Shown piece by piece: positions 15,390 through 22,667 of a stretch of DNA of 33,939 bases. Numbering within the stretch: the stretch's first letter is position 1; every line of letters starts with the position of its first letter. Both the position numbers and the translations under genes were made by a program. Origin of the DNA: Firmicutes bacterium CAG:95 (GTDB lineage Bacteria; Bacillota; Clostridia; Lachnospirales; Lachnospiraceae); the NCBI GenBank assembly GCA_000438155.1, contig FR902914.1, forward strand, positions 1-33,939, read 5' to 3'. Under the pieces are notes generated by a model that had not been told where the DNA came from, searched no databases, and saw only the letters and a program-made list of their open reading frames with translations.

Positions 15390-16739
15390 ATGAAAAAGAA
15401 AATGGTAAGTATGTTATTGTGTCTGGCTATGACAGTTGGAATGTTGAGTGGATGCGGAGCAAAGGACAGTCAGGGAAATACACAAAGCGATGTTGCTGGA
15501 ACAGAGAGTGAAGATACTAATGTATCGAATGAAGAAACAGAAGGGACTGAAGGCACTGAGACCGCAGAGCTGACTATTTTGATCGATGGTTCTACTGAAG
15601 GTACGGATGGTTATCTTATTAAGCAGGGCGCCAAAGGGTTTGAAGAAAAATATGGTGTAAAAGTAAACTTTGTAGAAACACCCTATGCAGAAATCCATCA
15701 AAAGCTTATGACTGTTGGTGCAAGCGGAGGAAGTGATTTTGATGTTGTCTTTGTTGAATCTGACTTTGTTTCACAAATGGGAAAGGCAGGTATTTTAGAA
15801 CCGTTAAATGATTATGAGGCGAATTCTGAAACATTACATTTTTCTGATTTCGTTGATTCTACTATCGAAAGAAATACGCTAAACGGAACTGTATATGCTA
15901 TTCCACAGGTAGCAGATGTTCAGACAACGCTTTACAATAAAGATATTTTGGAAAAACTTGGTTTTTCAAATCCGCCTGCTACAATTGATGAATTTATTGA
16001 TTATTGTGAAAAAGCAAGCAGTGAAGGTTATATACCAATGGCAGTAAGATATAATTCAACCGCATTACCGTGTCAGCTGATGGGATTATTTTTATTCACA
16101 GATGGTGGAGCGTTTGTAAAGAAAGACGGAGATGGCTGGAAAGCAGATCTGGATAATGCTACAGGTGCAAAATGGGTAGAAAATGTAAGAAAGATTTTCA
16201 GCACCATCCCTGGAGATACACTGGTAACTATGGATGATACAGCAATGTATGATGCGTTAAACACTGAAAAGGCAGGCTGCACAATCGGTGGAGCATGGAT
16301 GTATGATGCATTAAATGAGGATATCAGAGCAAAAATGATTACAGCGGATTTCCCGAAGGGATCCGGAAATGAAGTAGCTTTAATGAGCGGATGGAATCTT
16401 GGTATTTTTGCTAATTCAAAGAATAAAGATCTTGCTTTTAAATTCCTGGAGTACAAAGCAAGCCCTGAAAATGCAGGAGCTATGACTGCTGGACTGAGTG
16501 GACGTAAGGATGCTGAGCAGTATTTTACAGAAGCACAGAAAGCTACTTATCCGGAATTCCAGAATCTGATGCAGTATGGTATGGGGATTTCGCCGGCAGA
16601 CTTTACTTTAAGAAGCGAGCTTACAACAGCAATTCTTCCTGTATTCCAGGAGGTTACCTTCAAGAATGACGTTTCTGCAGAAGATGCTGCCAAAATGCTT
16701 AATGATGTTGTACAAAAAACGATTGATGAGAATCAGTAA
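15390..16739 (+). CDS. CUT1 sugar ABC transporter substrate-binding lipoprotein
   Basis: The 449-aa protein has a lipoprotein signal peptide (MKKKMVSMLLCLAMTVGM, lipobox LSGC, Cys22), a Glu/Thr-rich linker, then a binding-protein fold from about residue 60 with typical blocks such as GAKGFEEKYGVKVNFVET, DVVFVESDF and GVYAIP-like GTVYAIPQ. It captures an oligosaccharide or glycoside outside the cell for the two permeases downstream. AAAGGAGG precedes two nearby ATGs; only the one at 15390 is in the open frame. A stem-loop separates it from the permease gene, as often seen where the binding protein is made in excess. Confidence 0.93.
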   Translation: MKKKMVSMLLCLAMTVGMLSGCGAKDSQGNTQSDVAGTESEDTNVSNEETEGTEGTETAELTILIDGSTEGTDGYLIKQGAKGFEEKYGVKVNFVETPYAEIHQKLMTVGASGGSDFDVVFVESDFVSQMGKAGILEPLNDYEANSETLHFSDFVDSTIERNTLNGTVYAIPQVADVQTTLYNKDILEKLGFSNPPATIDEFIDYCEKASSEGYIPMAVRYNSTALPCQLMGLFLFTDGGAFVKKDGDGWKADLDNATGAKWVENVRKIFSTIPGDTLVTMDDTAMYDALNTEKAGCTIGGAWMYDALNEDIRAKMITADFPKGSGNEVALMSGWNLGIFANSKNKDLAFKFLEYKASPENAGAMTAGLSGRKDAEQYFTEAQKATYPEFQNLMQYGMGISPADFTLRSELTTAILPVFQEVTFKNDVSAEDAAKMLNDVVQKTIDENQ

Positions 16740-16747
16740 ATAATAAT

Positions 16748-16782
16748 TTCCGGTATGCAGTTTTCTTAACTGCATGCCGGAA
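16748..16782 (+). other. Intercistronic stem-loop after the binding-protein gene
   Basis: TTCCGGTATGCAGTT (16748-16762) pairs with AACTGCATGCCGGAA (16768-16782), 15 pairs with one G-U, around a 5-base loop. No U-run follows, so it is more likely an mRNA-stabilising or partial-stop element that raises binding protein relative to permease. Confidence 0.75.
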
Positions 16783-16807
16783 CAAAAATCTTTGTAGGAG
16801 CTGGAAT

Positions 16808-17698
16808 ATGAAAAATAATGCTAAAAAATATATATCAATTCTTTATAGTACACCTTTTGGAGTTTTGCTGATTATATTTGCGTTATTTCCATTTGTACTT
16901 AATCTGGCTATGAGCTTTACGAATTATGGGTTAATGAGACAGGATTGGAATTTTGTCGGCATAAAAAACTATGTTGATATTTTATCTGACCAGACAACGT
17001 GGAAGGCAATCCGGTTAACCATTGTATTTATTATTGGCTGCGTAGGTTTGACCATGCTGTTGGGAATGTTTTATGCAATTATTATGACATTCAAAATAAA
17101 AGGCATTTCTATCATTAAAGCCTTAATTTTAATGCCATGGATTATTCCGGAATCTGTTACTGCTTATGTATGGAAATGGCTTTTTTCTGCAGATACAGGA
17201 CTGATCTATTATATATTACTAAGACTTGGAGTGATACCGGAAGGAACTTCCTTTTTCTTTAACGGCAATCTGGCTATGCTGATGGTTATTCTGGCAAATG
17301 TATGGAGAACAGCACCCTTTGTGGCAATTATGACTTATGCAAAGCTTACTGCAGTTCCGGATTCCCAGATAGAAGCAGCCAAAATAGATGGGGCAAGTTC
17401 ATTGCAGGCATTTGCTTATATAAAGATTCCCTGGATTATGCCAATTGTCGAAAGATGTATTATGCTTTTATTTGTATGGTCGTTTAATTCGTTTTCCATC
17501 ATATATATTCTGACAAATGGCGGACCGGCAGGAGATACAACAACTCTTCCATATTTAATACGACAGGCAGGATTTGTTAATTTCAATTTTTCAAGAGCAG
17601 CTACATTAAGCGCTGTGTCACTGCTGATCATCCTGTTCGTTTTTGGAGTGGTACGAATTGTATTTATGCTTGCTAAAAAGATAACAAAGAGGAGATAG
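16808..17698 (+). CDS. CUT1 sugar ABC transporter permease (MalF/UgpA type)
   Basis: The 296-aa membrane protein has about six helices and the permease EAA loop, here EAAKIDGASSLQAFAYIKIP (about residues 190-210), which docks on the ATPase. The opening YISILYSTPFGVLLIIFALFPF is typical of the first permease of CUT1 systems. AGGAG precedes the ATG. No cognate ATPase is in the operon, so a shared MsmK/UgpC-like ATPase encoded elsewhere is presumed, as is common in Firmicutes. Confidence 0.93.
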   Translation: MKNNAKKYISILYSTPFGVLLIIFALFPFVLNLAMSFTNYGLMRQDWNFVGIKNYVDILSDQTTWKAIRLTIVFIIGCVGLTMLLGMFYAIIMTFKIKGISIIKALILMPWIIPESVTAYVWKWLFSADTGLIYYILLRLGVIPEGTSFFFNGNLAMLMVILANVWRTAPFVAIMTYAKLTAVPDSQIEAAKIDGASSLQAFAYIKIPWIMPIVERCIMLLFVWSFNSFSIIYILTNGGPAGDTTTLPYLIRQAGFVNFNFSRAATLSAVSLLIILFVFGVVRIVFMLAKKITKRR

Positions 17699-17702
17699 CA
17701 AA

Positions 17703-18539
17703 ATGAGAAAAAAGAAACGGTTCTATAAAGTGTTTCAGTATATAGCATTATTATGTGCTCTTATAATCATTATATTTCCTGTGTATTGGATTATTATTAG
17801 TTCTTTTAAGGTTAAGGAAGATATTTTATCTTATCCACCTAAAATATTTCCGAGTCAGTTTACGTTGAGCAATTATATTACGGCATTTCAGGATTATAAT
17901 GTGTTGTTGTATCTGAAAAACAGTCTTATTGTTACCTGCGCAACGGTTATTCTGACAATTATTATTGCTGCGCTGGCGGCATATGCAATGTGCTTTCTGA
18001 AAATGAAGGGTGCCCGGATATTAAATAACCTGCTGTATATTCTGCAGGTGCTTCCAACAATTACGATGATGGTTCCCCTGATGACAATTTACAGGATGAT
18101 GGGCATACAAAATACTTATTTATCTTTGATTTTAACTTATACGGCTGCAGTGTCCGGTGCGCCGATTGCGTTGATTTTAATAACAGGATATTTTCAGGCT
18201 ATACCACAGGAGTTGTTTGAATCAGCAAATATTGACGGAGCCGGTACATTTAAGTGCTTTTACAAAATTCTACTTCCGTTAGGTGCACCGGGAATGGTAT
18301 GTACTGCAATCTATGTATTTGTTCAAACATGGCAGGAATTTATGTTTGCAGTAAACTTGATTACCTTACCTGAGAAATACACTTTACCGGTTGGCCTGCA
18401 AAGTTTTGTCGGCATGAGAAGTACGGACTGGGGTGGAATGATGGCTACATGTACCATGATAGCAATTCCTGCAATTATACTTTTTACAATGGTACAAAAT
18501 TATTTTGTTGATAACCTGGCAGGATCTGTTAAGGAATAA
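17703..18539 (+). CDS. CUT1 sugar ABC transporter permease (MalG/UgpE type)
   Basis: The 278-aa partner permease has about six helices and its own EAA-type loop, ESANIDGAGTFKCFYKILLP (about residues 175-195). It begins four bases after the previous stop, with AAGAGGAG overlapping the end of that gene, so translation is probably coupled. With the upstream permease it forms the channel for the captured sugar. The N-terminal part up to the first helix is short and basic (MRKKKRFYK), as expected for an inside-facing start. Confidence 0.93.
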   Translation: MRKKKRFYKVFQYIALLCALIIIIFPVYWIIISSFKVKEDILSYPPKIFPSQFTLSNYITAFQDYNVLLYLKNSLIVTCATVILTIIIAALAAYAMCFLKMKGARILNNLLYILQVLPTITMMVPLMTIYRMMGIQNTYLSLILTYTAAVSGAPIALILITGYFQAIPQELFESANIDGAGTFKCFYKILLPLGAPGMVCTAIYVFVQTWQEFMFAVNLITLPEKYTLPVGLQSFVGMRSTDWGGMMATCTMIAIPAIILFTMVQNYFVDNLAGSVKE

Positions 18540-18561
18540 GTGATAGAAAGAAGGAAAAAAG

Positions 18562-19506
18562 ATGGGAATTAAAATAGGATGTGCAGCATGGACGTGGACA
18601 GAACCGGCACATAATCCACCATATGAAGAGGCAATCAAAAGTATCGGTGAATTAGGCTTTGATGGGATAGAGCTTATTTTGAGAGACTTTGAGGATGTTG
18701 AAAATTACTGGACAAAAGACAAAAGAAAAGAAATTAAGAGCATGGTTGATTACTACGGCCTTCAGGTTTCTCAATTTGCAATGTTCCAGAATGTTATGGA
18801 TGGTCTGGCCAGTTTGGAAGAAGAAAAGAAGAACCGTTCAATTGAGGCTTTTAAAAACGGATGTGAAATCAGTGCGGATCTTGGGTGTGATATTGTGAAC
18901 TTTGTTTCCCCATGGCCGAGTACAGTTACGGCTCCCAATTCATATTTGCCGGAATATTATTATATCAATGTTCCGGGGGTGGATCCAAGAATCCGTGCGC
19001 TTCAGGTATTCCAGACTAAATTAAAGTATACGTTTCCAAAGCCATTTGACTGGGAGAGATATTGGTCAAGTCATGTAGACGCTGTCCGAAAGGTGGCTCA
19101 GATTGCAAAACAATATGGCTTTAAGCTGGCAATTGAAAATCATGCAAACACAATGACGCCACATACGGATTCGATTCTGCGTCTTTGTGAAGAAGTTGGC
19201 GAAGGGAATGTTGGTGCTAATTTAGATACCGTATGGGCTTATCTGCAGAGAGAAAATCTTCCGTGGTCCATCTACAAATACAATGATAAACTGTATCATG
19301 TTCACATGAGAGATGGTGATGGATTGGCTGCATATAATTTGCCGGTAGGATATGGAAATACGGATTGGGAGATGGTTATTAAAGCGTTGAAGGATATTAA
19401 CTATAATGGCTTTCTTTCCCTGGAATGGGCGCATGATTCACAGAAGACAAAACATTGCACAGAGTCGTTGAATTATCTTCGTACATTGGTAGCGACAGTT
19501 AAGTAA
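18562..19506 (+). CDS. TIM-barrel sugar isomerase/epimerase-like enzyme, second copy
   Basis: The 314-aa protein has the xylose-isomerase-like barrel, with likely metal or acid-base sites in LAIENHAN (Glu), GANLDTVW (Asp), YHVHMRDGDG (His) and SLEWAHD (Glu). It differs clearly from the first isomerase of the operon and is close to the broken gene that follows. Inserts such as LPEYYYINVPGVDPR and PFDWERYW are shared with that neighbour and look specific to this subfamily. Members act on keto-sugars; some related barrels in gut bacteria cleave 3-keto-glycosides by elimination. AAGGAAAAA precedes the ATG. Confidence 0.87.
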   Translation: MGIKIGCAAWTWTEPAHNPPYEEAIKSIGELGFDGIELILRDFEDVENYWTKDKRKEIKSMVDYYGLQVSQFAMFQNVMDGLASLEEEKKNRSIEAFKNGCEISADLGCDIVNFVSPWPSTVTAPNSYLPEYYYINVPGVDPRIRALQVFQTKLKYTFPKPFDWERYWSSHVDAVRKVAQIAKQYGFKLAIENHANTMTPHTDSILRLCEEVGEGNVGANLDTVWAYLQRENLPWSIYKYNDKLYHVHMRDGDGLAAYNLPVGYGNTDWEMVIKALKDINYNGFLSLEWAHDSQKTKHCTESLNYLRTLVATVK

Positions 19507-19522
19507 AGGAAAGGATGATATT

Positions 19523-20497
19523 ATGTCAGTTAAAATAGGATGTGCCGTCTGGACTTTAATGGAGCCAAACTATAAGGCTCCCTATGAAGATGCAATTCGT
19601 AAAGTTGCAAAAGCCGGCTTTGAAGGAATTGAGTTAATGGTAAACGATGCTCAGGAGATGGAGGATTACTGGACGGATAGCAAGGTTGAAGAAATCAGGG
19701 AGTTGCTTGCAGATTTAAAGTTAGAGATGACACAATTGTGTGTATTTCAAAACATGATAGGTGGTCTGGCGGATCTCGATAAGACGATATCCCAAAATGC
19801 ATTGAAATTGCTTGAGAGCGTTTTTGTTTTAGCAAAGAAGTTAAATGCACCTTCCATCAGTTTCCCTGCACCATATCCTGAGAATGATATCCGTGTCAGA
19901 ACTACCGCTACCTTACCAGAGTATTATTATCTTAATATTCCTGATATTGTGACTCCGGGAGGAGAACCGCGGGAAACTGAAGGCTGGAGATTTGATGCAA
20001 AATTCCGGCTATATTTTAAGGAAGGATTTAAATGGCAGGATTACTGGGACAATTTTGCGGAAAATATGCAAAAGGTTGCTCAAATGGCAGAAAAATTCGG
20101 TATTGTATGTTGCATTGAAAATAAGTATAACACAATGACTCCGCATACGGATTCCGTGATTTGATTATTGAAGAAAATTCAAAGTAATTGGATCAAAGTG
20201 AATTTTAATTGTGCACAGGCGTTCATACAAAGAGAAATTTTACCCTGGTCCATTCACCGATATGGAAAATATCTGGCTCATGTGCGTGCATGTGATGGGG
20301 ATGGACTGGCATGCTATAACCTTCCTATAGGAGAAGGAATTATATATTGGGAAGGTATATTGGAAGCATTAGATGAAATAGGATACGACGGATATATTTC
20401 CTTTGAATGGTTAAACGATGCGGAAAAGGAAGAGCATGCAGAGGAAGCACTGGCTTATTTGAGGAAAAAAATAGATAAGGTGCAGAAGAATAAATAA
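19523..20497 (+). pseudogene. Third TIM-barrel isomerase, interrupted by an in-frame TGA
   Basis: Residues 1-213 (to HTDSVI) and, after TGA at 20162-20164, a further 110 codons read in the same frame and align without gaps to the intact neighbour at 18562. The TGA lies opposite an Arg of that neighbour (HTDSILRL), so a single CGA-to-TGA change explains it. Past the stop, expected active-site residues are also changed: Asp of NLD becomes Asn, and the second His of HVHMRD becomes Arg (HVRACD). The Glu in FEWLND is kept. AAAGGATG precedes the ATG. Most likely a decaying paralogue; a truncated 213-aa protein or read-through product is possible. Confidence 0.82.
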
Positions 20498-20539
20498 TTC
20501 TTCTTTCGGCTTTATATATAGATAAGAAATAAAATTTTA

Positions 20540-20584
20540 TTAACTTAGGTTGTTCGTGACTTGGTTGTGGATAACCTAAGTTAA
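20540..20584. repeat. 12-bp perfect inverted repeat after the sugar operon
   Basis: TTAACTTAGGTT (20540-20551) and AACCTAAGTTAA (20573-20584) form a perfect 12-bp stem around 21 bases. It is 43 bases past the operon's last stop. The downstream tail AATTATTTATT is A/T-rich but not a clean T-run, so it could be a weak terminator or a transposon-like or operator palindrome. Confidence 0.55.
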
Positions 20585-20624
20585 AATTATTTATTGATAC
20601 AGGGAGTGAAAGAGAATAATCAAG

Positions 20625-20732
20625 ATGAAAAAAGATTTAGATGCAGTATCACCTTTACTGTTCGAAATCGGAGGTATTGTAGTAACAATCATCAGCATCA
20701 TTGTTGCGATCATCAGCATTATAACAGAATGA
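20625..20732 (+). CDS. Possible 35-aa hydrophobic peptide
   Basis: ATG at 20625 opens a 35-codon frame: a charged start MKKDLDAVSP, then LLFEIGGIVVTIISIIVAII and SIITE. Residues 11-33 would form a single transmembrane helix. It is bounded upstream by the 12-bp inverted repeat and downstream by a hairpin element and a terminator, so it could be a free-standing unit. The ribosome binding site is weak: AGGGAG is 15 or more bases away. The form resembles small membrane peptides and type I toxin-like peptides, but I cannot assign it to a family. Confidence 0.45.
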   Translation: MKKDLDAVSPLLFEIGGIVVTIISIIVAIISIITE

Positions 20733-20744
20733 GACAGACAGGGA

Positions 20745-20792
20745 ATCTGGACGTTACTGGAACAAGGTACGAGTGAACAGTAACATCTGGAC
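20745..20792. mobile_element. Hairpin repeat element, copy 2, with 8-bp flanking direct repeats
   Basis: The 32-bp element 20753-20784 has 7-bp inverted ends (GTTACTG and CAGTAAC) and the same core as the copy at 47-82. It is flanked exactly by ATCTGGAC at 20745-20752 and 20785-20792. This has the look of a small non-autonomous element with a target duplication, or of a composite repeat unit. No transposase is near. Confidence 0.5.
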
Positions 20793-20796
20793 ATTC

Positions 20797-20836
20797 AAAA
20801 GCAACCGCCAATATAATAGGTAGGTGCTTTTTTTTT
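20797..20836 (+). terminator. Terminator downstream of the small peptide
   Basis: AAAAGCA (20797-20803) pairs with TGCTTTT (20825-20831), extended by CC-GG after a bulged A, and nine T follow. It would end transcription from the small-peptide unit before sufC. Confidence 0.6.
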
Positions 20837-20843
20837 CGCCATG

Positions 20844-20852
20844 TGTTATACT
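20844..20852 (+). promoter_or_regulatory. Possible extended -10 box for sufC
   Basis: TGTTATACT (TG, one base, TATACT) lies 64 bases before the sufC start. No good -35 is visible. It sits inside an imperfect palindrome (CGCCA at 20837-20841, TTGGCG at 20855-20860) that could bind a regulator. Confidence 0.35.
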
Positions 20853-20915
20853 AATTGGCGCAAGTAGTGGGAAATATACATAAAGAGTAATAAAATAGAA
20901 AATACGGAGGCAGTT

Positions 20916-21638
20916 ATGCTTGAAGTGAGAAACCTCGTTTTCCACCCGTTGGATAATGGTGTGGAAAAGAGTATTATTGAAGATATCAGTTTTGCGGTGC
21001 CGGATGGGGAGATGCTGGTGATTACCGGTCCCAATGGCGGAGGTAAGTCGACAATGGCGAAGCTTCTTATGGGAATTGAGAAGCCGGATGGTGGACAGAT
21101 TTTACTGGATGGACAGGATATTACGGAATTCCCGATTGCGGAGCGTGCAAAAGCGGGAATCGGGTTTGCATTCCAGCAGCCGCCGCGTTTTAAGGGAATG
21201 ACCGTAGAGCGGTTTTTGAATTTGGCTGCAGGGGAGAAGCTTTCCGAAGACACCTGCTGTAATCTGTTAAGTCGTGTGGGTTTGTGCGCGAAGGAATATT
21301 TGAGGAGGGAGATTGATGCGACTCTTTCAGGTGGTGAAATGAAACGGCTTGAAATTGCGTCAGTGCTTGCCAAGTCGCATAAGCTCTGCATCTTTGATGA
21401 ACCGGAGGCGGGGATTGATCTGTGGAGCTTTTCCATGCTGGTAAAGCAGTTCGAGCAGCTCCATAAGGAAAAGAAGGAAACCCTGATTTTAATTTCCCAT
21501 CAGGAACGGATTATCCGGATGGCAGACCGTATTATGGTGATCCGGGATGGAAAGGTTGCAGCCCTCGGTACGAAGGAAGAGGTGTACCCGATGTTAATGG
21601 AGAGTAATCTTCCGACAGAATGTGAAAAGCTGCGTTAG
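20916..21638 (+). CDS. sufC: SufC-like Fe-S assembly ATPase
   Basis: The 240-aa ABC-type ATPase has Walker A GPNGGGKST (about residues 39-47), Q-loop FAFQQPP, signature LSGGEMKRLEIASVLA (about 137-152), Walker B LCIFDEPEAGIDLWSF and H-loop ISHQERI. The signature LSGGEMKR and the DEPEAGIDLWSF segment are close to SufC and differ from transport ATPases. With the SufB-like protein encoded 51 bases downstream it would form a scaffold complex for Fe-S cluster assembly. GGAGGC precedes the ATG. No sufD, sufS or sufU follows in this window. Confidence 0.88.
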   Translation: MLEVRNLVFHPLDNGVEKSIIEDISFAVPDGEMLVITGPNGGGKSTMAKLLMGIEKPDGGQILLDGQDITEFPIAERAKAGIGFAFQQPPRFKGMTVERFLNLAAGEKLSEDTCCNLLSRVGLCAKEYLRREIDATLSGGEMKRLEIASVLAKSHKLCIFDEPEAGIDLWSFSMLVKQFEQLHKEKKETLILISHQERIIRMADRIMVIRDGKVAALGTKEEVYPMLMESNLPTECEKLR

Positions 21639-21689
21639 CAGCGGTTTTATGAATTTATTAGATAATAGAGAAACGAAAGGAAGAGAATT

Positions 21690-22616
21690 GTGGCAGAAAT
21701 TGATGCAATTACACAGGGAGTTCTTGATAAAATTGATGGTGTCGGGTTTAAGCAGGAGGGTGCTTACAATTTAAGATACAATGGTTATCCGCTTTGTCAT
21801 GGGGACTCCGAGCATATTAAGATTAAGCGCAAGGAGGACAAGCCGGGAATCGATGTGATAATCAGTGGTGATGCTGACGGTGAATACGTGCATATTCCGG
21901 TTGTTGTCAATACTTCTGGAATGACTGATGAGGTGTATAATGATTTCTATATAGAGGATGGAGCAAGGGTAACGATCGTTGCAGGCTGCGGAATTCATAA
22001 CAGCGGATGTAACGACAGCCGCCATGACGGAATTCATACCTTCCATATCGGAACCGGCTGCAATGTCCGTTATGAAGAGAAGCATTATGGGGAAGGTGAG
22101 GGAACCGGAGCCCGCATCTTAAATCCGATGACGAAGGTGTATATGGTAAAGGATTCCATCTTTAATATGGAAACGGTTCAGATTGAGGGTGTGGATTCTA
22201 CGAAGCGTGATACGGAGATTTTCATTGGGGAGAACTGTAAGCTGTTTGTAACCGAGAAGCTGATGACCCATGACCGGCAGATGGCGGTTTCAGATATTGA
22301 TGTTATTTTGCAGGGAGCAGACAGCAGTGCCCAGATTATATCGAGATCGGTAGCGAAGGGAACCTCGAAACAGACCTTTCATCCGAAAGCAGTCGGTGAA
22401 GCATTATGCCATGCACATATCCAGTGTGATTCTATTATCATGGATCAGGCACAGGTGTGTTCTATTCCGGAGATTGATGCAAAGCATGTGGATGCGGCAA
22501 TCATCCATGAAGCAGCAATCGGAAGAATTAATAATGAACAGCTGATCAAGCTCAATACGTTTGGATTGAATGAGGAAGAAGCAGAAGCTGTCATTATTGA
22601 GAACTTTTTGAGATAA
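21690..22616 (+). CDS. Short SufB/SufD-family scaffold protein
   Basis: The 308-aa protein belongs to the SufB/SufD family, recognised by its beta-helix core and the C-terminal segment SIPEIDAKHVDAAIIHEAAIGRI (in part), which matches the region carrying the functional His/Cys/Glu sites of SufB and SufD. It is much shorter than E. coli SufB (about 495 aa), as in the minimal two-gene SUF-like systems of anaerobes (SmsCB). The start is GTG at 21690, with GAAAGGAAGAG upstream; no in-frame ATG fits. Cysteines near IVAGCGIHNSGCNDSRHDGIH (in part) could hold a cluster. It is the only SufB/D-type gene here, suggesting a homodimeric scaffold. Confidence 0.85.
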   Translation: MAEIDAITQGVLDKIDGVGFKQEGAYNLRYNGYPLCHGDSEHIKIKRKEDKPGIDVIISGDADGEYVHIPVVVNTSGMTDEVYNDFYIEDGARVTIVAGCGIHNSGCNDSRHDGIHTFHIGTGCNVRYEEKHYGEGEGTGARILNPMTKVYMVKDSIFNMETVQIEGVDSTKRDTEIFIGENCKLFVTEKLMTHDRQMAVSDIDVILQGADSSAQIISRSVAKGTSKQTFHPKAVGEALCHAHIQCDSIIMDQAQVCSIPEIDAKHVDAAIIHEAAIGRINNEQLIKLNTFGLNEEEAEAVIIENFLR

Positions 22617-22667
22617 GGCTGAACTGTTGCGTGATTTCAGGTGGATGTAAAAACGGGTGGAAGTAAA

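Noticed and set aside
20162..20164. TGA read as selenocysteine
   Set aside because: The paralogue has Arg here, not Cys, no suitable stem-loop is evident right after the codon, and nearby active-site residues are also lost.
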